Source of the DNA: CAZPXZ01 sp965221505
GTDB taxonomy: Bacteria > Pseudomonadota > Alphaproteobacteria > Rhodobacterales > CAZPXZ01
Length of the DNA stretch: 64,000 nt
NCBI GenBank assembly: GCA_965221505.1
Contig: CBDCSI010000001.1
Span: 1,116,001 to 1,180,000, forward strand
Direction of reading: 5' to 3'
Shown: positions 58,793-64,000 of the stretch, piece after piece
How the letters are laid out: every line of letters starts with the position of its first letter
Numbering within the stretch: the stretch's first letter is position 1
The notes under the pieces: generated by a model
Seen by the model: the letters and a program-made list of their open reading frames with translations, nothing else
Told to the model about the DNA's origin: nothing
Databases searched by the model: none
Translations under genes and position numbers: made by a program

Positions 58793-59396
58793 GTCGGAAT
58801 TCCTGCATTCGGGCGATGTGACGGGCGAGAGGGTCCGCTTCCAGATTGACCTCGTCGCCGGGCCGAAGCCGGTTCAGCGTGGTGACGGCGAGGGTGTGGG
58901 GAATGACGCTGATTTCGAACTCCGCGCCCTCGACCCCGGCCACCGTCAGCGACACGCCGTCGACGGCGACGGAGCCCTTTTCGGCGATCAGCGGCGCCAG
59001 GGCTTCGGGCGCCGCGAAGCGGAACCGCTCGCACCCGCCGGCCGGCGTGCGCGAGACGAGCCGGGCGGTCGCGTCCACATGGCCGCTGACCAGATGGCCG
59101 CCGAGCTCGTCGCCGAGACGGAGCGGACGCTCGAGGTTGGTCCGGGTTCCCGCTTTCCAGCTTCCCGCGGTGGTGCGCGCCAGCGTCTCCGGCGACAGGT
59201 CCGCCTCGAACCAGGCGTCGTCGCCGGCGCGGCCGAGCTCGACCGCGGTCAGGCAAATGCCGTCTACGGCGATCGAATCCCCGACCCGAGCGGGACTCGC
59301 CTCCCGGTCGCAGGCGATGCGGACCCGGAAAGCGGACCCGTTGACGGGGCGCCGGTCGGCGACGGTGCCGGCGTACGCGATGATTCCGGTAAACAT
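58785..59396 (-). CDS. ribE: Riboflavin synthase, alpha subunit
   Basis: A 203-residue protein of two lumazine-binding repeats: MFTGIIAYAGTV... GDSIAVDGICLTAVE and, in the second half, LGGHLVSGHVDATARL ... KGSVAVDGVSLTVAGV. It dismutates two lumazine molecules to riboflavin. ATG 59396 is the family start. It overlaps ribBA by eight bases and heads the ribE-ribBA-ribH-nusB run. Confidence 0.96.
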   Translation of the reverse strand: MFTGIIAYAGTVADRRPVNGSAFRVRIACDREASPARVGDSIAVDGICLTAVELGRAGDDAWFEADLSPETLARTTAGSWKAGTRTNLERPLRLGDELGGHLVSGHVDATARLVSRTPAGGCERFRFAAPEALAPLIAEKGSVAVDGVSLTVAGVEGAEFEISVIPHTLAVTTLNRLRPGDEVNLEADPLARHIARMQEFRHA

Positions 59397-59437
59397 GACC
59401 GTCTCCAGAGCGAATCTCTGACGAAGTCGAGAGGGTG

Positions 59438-59465
59438 TTGCGTTGTCGGCGCAAGCATAGACAAT
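59438..59465 (+). promoter_or_regulatory. Weak promoter candidate for the aquaporin gene
   Basis: TTGCGT (59438-59443), 16 bases, GACAAT (59460-59465), about 70 bases before the start. The TTGCG/CGCAA arms (59438-59442, 59450-59454) also form a short inverted repeat. No FMN riboswitch is visible toward ribE. Confidence 0.25.
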
Positions 59466-59535
59466 TGCCCCGGTCGAGTCGCAGCGTCCGGCAACCCCGG
59501 ACGCTGCCGCCGTAACGAAACGGGAGAATAGAGAC

Positions 59536-60219
59536 ATGCAGCACGATTGCACGCGTCGCCTCGCGGCGGAGTTCGTAGGCACGGGATTCCTGCTGGCCGT
59601 CATCGTCGGCTCCGGAATCATGGGATCGCGCCTCGCGGAGGGGGCCGGGGCGCTGATCCTCGCCCCGCACGCGCTCGCCACCGGCGGCATCCTGTTCGTC
59701 ATGATCCGCGCGCTGGGTCCGGTGTCCGGCGCGCACTTCAACCCCGCTGTGACGCTGGCGTTCCTGATGCGCCGCGAAATCGGCTGGAAGGAAGGCGGAC
59801 TGTATATGGCCGCGCAGGTCGTCGGCGGGGGGATCGGCGTGTTGCTGACGCACGTGACCTTCGCCGAGCCGGTGCTGCAGGTCTCGGCGACCGTGCGAAG
59901 CGGGTTTCCGCTGCTCCTCGAAGAGGCGCTGGCGACGGCAGGCCTCGTCGGAGTCATCCTTGCGACCGTCAAGCGCGGCGCGGACGTCGTGGCAGGCGCC
60001 GTGGGCGCGTATGTCGCGCTCGCGATCTGGTCCACGTCCTCGACCTGTTTCGCCAATCCGGCGGTTACGATCGCGCGCCTCCTGACCGATACGGTGACCG
60101 GAATCGCGCCGGGAAGCGTTCCCGGTTTCGTGATCGCGCAGCTCGTCGGCGGCGCGGCCGGGGCGGTATTCCTCGGCTGGCTCCTGGGTGCGGGGTCGGC
60201 GAAGAGCGAAGAGGGTTAG
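59536..60219 (+). CDS. Aquaporin/MIP family channel
   Basis: A 227-residue, six-helix channel. The two half-helices carry NPA boxes: SGAHFNPAVTLAF (Asn 69) and CFANPAVTIAR (with the selectivity-filter arginine). The type is close to bacterial aquaporins that conduct water or small neutral solutes such as arsenite; the filter cannot be decided here. GGGAGAATAGAG precedes the ATG. It stands in opposite orientation between ribD and ribE, splitting a usually continuous riboflavin cluster. Confidence 0.9.
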   Translation: MQHDCTRRLAAEFVGTGFLLAVIVGSGIMGSRLAEGAGALILAPHALATGGILFVMIRALGPVSGAHFNPAVTLAFLMRREIGWKEGGLYMAAQVVGGGIGVLLTHVTFAEPVLQVSATVRSGFPLLLEEALATAGLVGVILATVKRGADVVAGAVGAYVALAIWSTSSTCFANPAVTIARLLTDTVTGIAPGSVPGFVIAQLVGGAAGAVFLGWLLGAGSAKSEEG

Positions 60220-60267
60220 TCCCGCATCGGGCCGACGTCCGGTCCGGGGCGGACTCGGCGCGCCGGG

Positions 60268-61368
60268 TCAGCCGCCCGGAACCCAGACGCTGGCCACGTC
60301 GTCTCCGAGCCGCAGGATCTCCGCGAGTCGCAAGCGGGCAGGGAACGCGTCTTCGGCGGCGGAGAGCCCTCCGGGTCCGTGCAGCGTCCCGGCCGACAGC
60401 CAGACGAGCCGGTCGACGCAGCCTTCCCGAAGGAGGGCGGCGGAGAGCTTCGGGCCGGTCTCGGCGAACGCGCGCGAGATGCCGCACTCGTGAAGAACCT
60501 CCAGCGCCGCGGGAATTTCGGGACGCCCCGAGACCCCCGGCGCCTCGAGCAGGCGGACGCCGGCCCCGGCGAGAGCCTCGCGGCGCTCCGGCGGAGCGGC
60601 CGGGCCGTGCAGCAGCCACAGCGGGGCTTCGCCGACGGAACGGACCAGTTCCGAGTCGACGGGAAGCCGCAGCCGCGGGTCGAGGACGACGCGTACGGGC
60701 GCGAGGCGGGCGAAGCCGCGGTTCCTCGGAAGCAGGCGGGGGTCGTCGGCCAGCGCCGTGCCGATGCCGGTGACGACCGCGTCGTGCTCGACGCGTAGCG
60801 CTTCAACGCAGGCGCGTGCGCGCTCGCCGGTAATGGGGCGGGGCCGGCGCCCGGCCGCTCCTACCGAACCGTCGAGGGTCGCCGCAACCTTCAGCGTCAG
60901 CCACGGACGCCGGCGTTCGACCCTCGCGGCGTGGCCGGACAGCAGTTCGCGAGCCGCATTCGCGAGCAGGCCCGATTCGACCTTCACTCCCCGCTCCCTG
61001 AGCCGCGCCGCGCCGCGCCCGGAGACCCGCGGGTCGGGATCGGTCGCGGCGATTACGCAACGGGCGACTCCCGCCTCGGCCAGCGCGTCCGCGCAGGGCG
61101 GAGTCCGGCCGAAATGGGAGCAGGGCTCGAGCGACACGTAGGCGGTGCTGCCGCGGGCTTGCGCGCCGGCCGCGGCGAGCGCTTCGGCCTCCGCGTGCGG
61201 GCGGCCGCCGGGCGCGGTACGTCCCGAGGCGATTCGTTTGCCTTCGCGAACGAGAACGCAGCCTACGGGGGGATTCGGCCAGGAACGCCCGAGCGAACGC
61301 CGCGCGAGCGACAGGCAACGCGCCATCCAGCGGCGGTCGGCGCCGCGCGTTGCCGGTTCCGCGTTCAA
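60268..61368 (-). CDS. ribD: Bifunctional riboflavin deaminase-reductase RibD
   Basis: A 366-residue enzyme. N-terminal cytidine-deaminase-like domain with zinc motifs HAEAEAL and EPCSHFGRTPPCADAL; C-terminal RibG reductase (LTLKVAATLDGSVG, VVTGIGTALADDPRLL, RAFAETGPKLSAALLREG). TTG 61368 overlaps the nrdR stop (TTGA). It restores the segment before WMARCLSLARRS that RibD proteins normally have, whereas ATG 61326 would cut into the first helix. Confidence 0.93.
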   Translation of the reverse strand: MNAEPATRGADRRWMARCLSLARRSLGRSWPNPPVGCVLVREGKRIASGRTAPGGRPHAEAEALAAAGAQARGSTAYVSLEPCSHFGRTPPCADALAEAGVARCVIAATDPDPRVSGRGAARLRERGVKVESGLLANAARELLSGHAARVERRRPWLTLKVAATLDGSVGAAGRRPRPITGERARACVEALRVEHDAVVTGIGTALADDPRLLPRNRGFARLAPVRVVLDPRLRLPVDSELVRSVGEAPLWLLHGPAAPPERREALAGAGVRLLEAPGVSGRPEIPAALEVLHECGISRAFAETGPKLSAALLREGCVDRLVWLSAGTLHGPGGLSAAEDAFPARLRLAEILRLGDDVASVWVPGG

Positions 61369-61829
61369 TCCGGGTCTGCGGGCGGATGCAACTCGGTCAA
61401 CAGGGCCTCGAAGTCGTCCACGTTCTGGAAATTCTTGTAGACGGAGGCGAACCGGACATAGGCGACCGTATCGAAGCGCGCGAGGCTCGACATGACGATA
61501 TGGCCGATGTCCTCGGTGCTGATCGTCGCCTCTCCCATCGACTCCAGGCGCCGGACGATGCCGGAGGTGAGCTGCTGAATTCTCTCCGGCGCCATATTGC
61601 GCTTTCGCAGCGCGATGTCGATCGATCGCGCGAGCTTGTCGCGGTCGAAGGGTTCGTTCATGCCGTTGCGCTTGATCACCGTCATGCTTCGCAGATGAAC
61701 GCGTTCGAAGGTGGTGAAGCGGGCGCCGCAATTGGAGCATTGGCGGCGGCGCCGGACGACGCTGCCCTCCTCTGCCGGGCGGGAGTCCTTGACCTGGCTG
61801 TCTTCTCCATGGCAGAACGGACATCTCAT
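61365..61829 (-). CDS. nrdR: Transcriptional repressor NrdR
   Basis: A 154-residue regulator of ribonucleotide reductase genes. Zinc ribbon MRCPFCHGEDSQVKDSR...RRRQCSNCGARFTTFE, followed by an ATP-cone (VIKRNGMNEPFDRDKLARSIDIALRKRN). It senses ATP/dATP. It lies 15 bases after glyA and overlaps ribD. Confidence 0.97.
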   Translation of the reverse strand: MRCPFCHGEDSQVKDSRPAEEGSVVRRRRQCSNCGARFTTFERVHLRSMTVIKRNGMNEPFDRDKLARSIDIALRKRNMAPERIQQLTSGIVRRLESMGEATISTEDIGHIVMSSLARFDTVAYVRFASVYKNFQNVDDFEALLTELHPPADPD

Positions 61830-61844
61830 GGTGCTGGTTCCTGG

Positions 61845-63146
61845 TTATTTTTCGAGTTGAGGGGGATAGACGGGAAACGCGCGGCACAGGGCGACCGCCC
61901 GCTCGCGCGCTTCGGCCTCCGCCTCCGGATCCCCGTCCGGGCCCCTTGACGCGAGCCCCGCGAGCACCCGGAGGATCGACTCTCCGATCTGGCGGAACTC
62001 CGCTTCGCCGAATCCCCGCGTCGTGCCGGCCGGCGTGCCCAGCCGGATGCCGGAGGTGACGGCGGGCGGGGCGGTGTCGAAGGGCACGGCGTTCTTGTTG
62101 CAGGTCAGATGCGCGCGGCCGAGCGCGGTCTCCGCGTCGCGTCCGGTCAGGCCCTTCGTCCGCAAATCTGCGAGTAACAGATGCGTGTCGGTCCCGCCGG
62201 AGACGACGTCCAGCCCGCCGGCGATCAGCGTGTCGGCGAGCGCCCGTGCGTTGGCGACGACGCGTTCGGCGTAGTTCCGGAAACCCGGTTGCAGCGCTTC
62301 GCCGAAGGCGACCGCCTTGGCCGCGACGACGTGCATGAGGGGGCCGCCCTGCAGGCCGGGAAACACGCCCGAATCGATCCGGCGGCCGATGTCCCCGTCG
62401 TCGGCGAGGATCAGCCCGCCGCGCGGTCCCCGAAGCGTCTTGTGCGTCGTCGAGGTGACCACGTGGGCGTGCGGGAACGGACTCGGATGCACGCCGGCCG
62501 CGACCAGACCCGCGATATGCGCCATGTCGACCATCAGCCAGGCGCCGACCGAATCCGCGATGGCCCGAAACCGGGCGAAGTCGATGACGCGGGGCACTGC
62601 CGAGCCGCCGGCGATGACGAGCGCCGGTCGGCAGGCTTCGGCGACGGCGGCAATTTCGTCGTAGTCGAGTCGCCCGTCCTTGCGCGAGACTCCGTAGCTG
62701 TGCGCGTCGAACCACTTTCCGGAGAGATTCGGCCGCGCTCCGTGCGTCAAGTGACCTCCGGCCGACAGGTCCATGCCGAGTATGCGGTCGCCGGGACGCA
62801 CGAGCGCGAGGAAGGCCGCCTGGTTGGCCTGGGCCCCGGAATGCGGCTGAACGTTTGCGAAAGCGCAGCCGAACAGCCGCTTCGCCCGCTCGATCGCGAG
62901 GTCTTCCGCCGCGTCGACGTGAACGCACCCGCCGTAATACCGGCGGCCGGGATACCCCTCGGCGTATTTGTTGGTCAGCGGGCTGCCGAGCGCGTCCAGC
63001 ACGGCGCGCGAGACGACGTTCTCCGACGCGATCAACTCGATCTCGTCTCGCTGCCGTCCGACCTCGGCCCGGATTGCGCCCGCGATCTCCGGGTCGGTCT
63101 CCGCGACGGAGCGGTGCCAGAAGGCGCAGGAGGACGGAGGCTGCAT
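61845..63146 (-). CDS. glyA: Serine hydroxymethyltransferase
   Basis: A 433-residue PLP enzyme that interconverts serine and glycine with tetrahydrofolate. ELIASENVVSRAVLDALGSPLTNKYAEGYPGRRYYGG at the N-terminus, the PLP lysine in VVTSTTHKTLRGPRGG, and TSGIRLGTPAGTTRGF are intact. A start 63146 with GGAGG-containing leader fits family length. First gene of glyA-nrdR-ribD, divergent from nadK. Confidence 0.97.
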   Translation of the reverse strand: MQPPSSCAFWHRSVAETDPEIAGAIRAEVGRQRDEIELIASENVVSRAVLDALGSPLTNKYAEGYPGRRYYGGCVHVDAAEDLAIERAKRLFGCAFANVQPHSGAQANQAAFLALVRPGDRILGMDLSAGGHLTHGARPNLSGKWFDAHSYGVSRKDGRLDYDEIAAVAEACRPALVIAGGSAVPRVIDFARFRAIADSVGAWLMVDMAHIAGLVAAGVHPSPFPHAHVVTSTTHKTLRGPRGGLILADDGDIGRRIDSGVFPGLQGGPLMHVVAAKAVAFGEALQPGFRNYAERVVANARALADTLIAGGLDVVSGGTDTHLLLADLRTKGLTGRDAETALGRAHLTCNKNAVPFDTAPPAVTSGIRLGTPAGTTRGFGEAEFRQIGESILRVLAGLASRGPDGDPEAEAEARERAVALCRAFPVYPPQLEK

Positions 63147-63289
63147 GGTCTCTCTTCTGCGGGAATCGGGGGCGCGGAACGGAACCAGTGTAGAACGCGT
63201 TGCCGAAACCCACTATATCTTGCAATCGTCGAGGGCGCTATCGGCTTGCGGCGGCGCGAGGGCGCGGAATTCGACCGCGGGGAGGGCAG

Positions 63290-64000
63290 ATGACGGGCTC
63301 CGTTCGGATCGCATTTCTCGCCTCGGAACACGATCGGGCGGAGGCGGCGCGAGCGGAACTCGTGCGTGTGCACGGGCTTTGCGAGCCGGAGGACGCGGAG
63401 GTTCTCGTGGCGCTCGGCGGCGACGGCCTCATGCTGCAGACGCTGCACGCAGCCCGTGCGCTCGGGGTGGCGGCCTTCGGGATGAATCTCGGCTCGGTCG
63501 GTTTCCTGATGAATCCGTATTCCGGCGCGGGACTGGAGGAGCGGCTGCGGGTCGCCGAACGAACCCGCCTGCAGCCCCTGCGCGCCCGCATCGCGACCGC
63601 TTCGGGCGAGACCGCGGAGGCGCTCGCGTTCAACGAGATCGCGCTCTACCGGGCGTCCCGCCAGACCGCCAGCCTCCGGCTCCTGATCAACGGCCGGGAG
63701 CGGTTGCCCGAACTGGCGTGCGACGGGGTCATCGTCGCCACCCCGGCGGGGTCCACCGCCTACAACCTCTCGGCGCACGGTCCGATCCTTCCGATCGGCG
63801 CGGAGCTGGTGGCGGTGACGCCGATCTGTCCCTTTCGCCCGCGGCGTTGGCGGGGCGCGATCCTGCGCCAGTCCGCGCGCGTGCGCGTCGAGGTGCTGGA
63901 CGACGGCAAGCGGCCGGTCAGCGTGTCGGCGGACTTTCTCGAAATCCCGGACGCGGTCGCCTGCGAGGTCTGGAGCGATTCGGCCGAGAGCGTCGAGTTG
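63290..64000 (+). CDS. nadK: NAD kinase, 3'-truncated by the window edge
   Basis: The first 237 codons of an NAD kinase that makes NADP. VLVALGGDGLMLQTLH (GGDG motif), GMNLGSVGFLMN, FNEIALYR (NE motif), CDGVIVATPAGSTAYNLSAHGPI and PICPFRPR are present in order. GGGGAGGGCAG precedes the ATG. Almost the full family length is in view; the stop lies beyond the window. Confidence 0.95.
   Translation, partial: MTGSVRIAFLASEHDRAEAARAELVRVHGLCEPEDAEVLVALGGDGLMLQTLHAARALGVAAFGMNLGSVGFLMNPYSGAGLEERLRVAERTRLQPLRARIATASGETAEALAFNEIALYRASRQTASLRLLINGRERLPELACDGVIVATPAGSTAYNLSAHGPILPIGAELVAVTPICPFRPRRWRGAILRQSARVRVEVLDDGKRPVSVSADFLEIPDAVACEVWSDSAESVEL

Noticed and set aside
59397..59535. FMN riboswitch upstream of ribE
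   Set aside because: The conserved RFN-element blocks are not visible on the minus strand in this 139-base interval.

Overview
The window is about two-thirds G+C by eye and densely coded on both strands, from what looks like an alphaproteobacterium, possibly Rhodospirillales-like. The placement rests on gene order and protein type: recA-alaS, mrcA-prfB, rpmF-plsX-fabH facing bamE, glyA-nrdR-ribD...ribE-ribBA-ribH-nusB, ruvCAB-tolQRAB, a COX15-type heme A synthase, a bactofilin and a SleB-type hydrolase. No 16S rRNA gene is present, so the order-level placement is inference.

Region by region: 1-1250 is the 3' end of an M20 amidohydrolase. 1278-8032 (minus) is a seven-gene uptake and catabolic operon: tripartite tricarboxylate transporter TctC-TctB-TctA, a DapA-like lyase or aldolase, a GntR/FCD regulator, a PdxA-family dehydrogenase and a 3-hydroxyisobutyrate-dehydrogenase-like protein. 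A perfect inverted repeat overlaps the predicted -10 box of its promoter. 8203-11353 carries an IscU-like scaffold, hisI, an AlkA-type glycosylase, a carboxylesterase and an HNH nuclease. 11659-12479 is a decayed PrlF-type antitoxin locus with repeats. 12480-13880 carries dsbB, a DedA/YqaA-like membrane protein and an unusual tRNA with a CAA anticodon. 13988-19413 is housekeeping (guaB, recA, alaS). 19627-22996 is accessory DNA: an Rpn-type nuclease gene, a truncated copy of it, about 1 kb without a gene, and a HEPN/MNT toxin-antitoxin pair. 23345-31686 is core metabolism and envelope (icd, trmJ, ctaA, an enoyl-CoA hydratase, mrcA, prfB, bactofilin).

32069-38499 is the most unusual part. Four tightly coupled genes encode a membrane sensor without an output domain, a sensor/HAMP-like module fused to a 12-helix MFS transporter, a periplasmic TrpX-like solute-binding protein, and a transmembrane sensor fused to both a SpoIIE/RsbU phosphatase and an RsbW-like ATPase. 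No ABC permease, ATPase or STAS partner lies nearby. It looks like a partner-switching signalling module tied to solute sensing or transport, and I know of no described system with this composition.

38949-54708 carries a SleB hydrolase, nadABC (with a promoter and overlapping palindrome), msrA, ruvCAB, tolQRAB (TolA 749 residues, no pal), ispH, fabH, plsX and rpmF. 54895-64000 carries bamE, an MFS transporter, nusB, the riboflavin genes (interrupted by a divergent aquaporin gene), nrdR, glyA and the 5' part of nadK. Four-base ATGA, GTGA and TTGA overlaps are very common, and several starts (pdxA-like, esterase, ribD) are TTG, supported by ribosome-binding sites or coupling.
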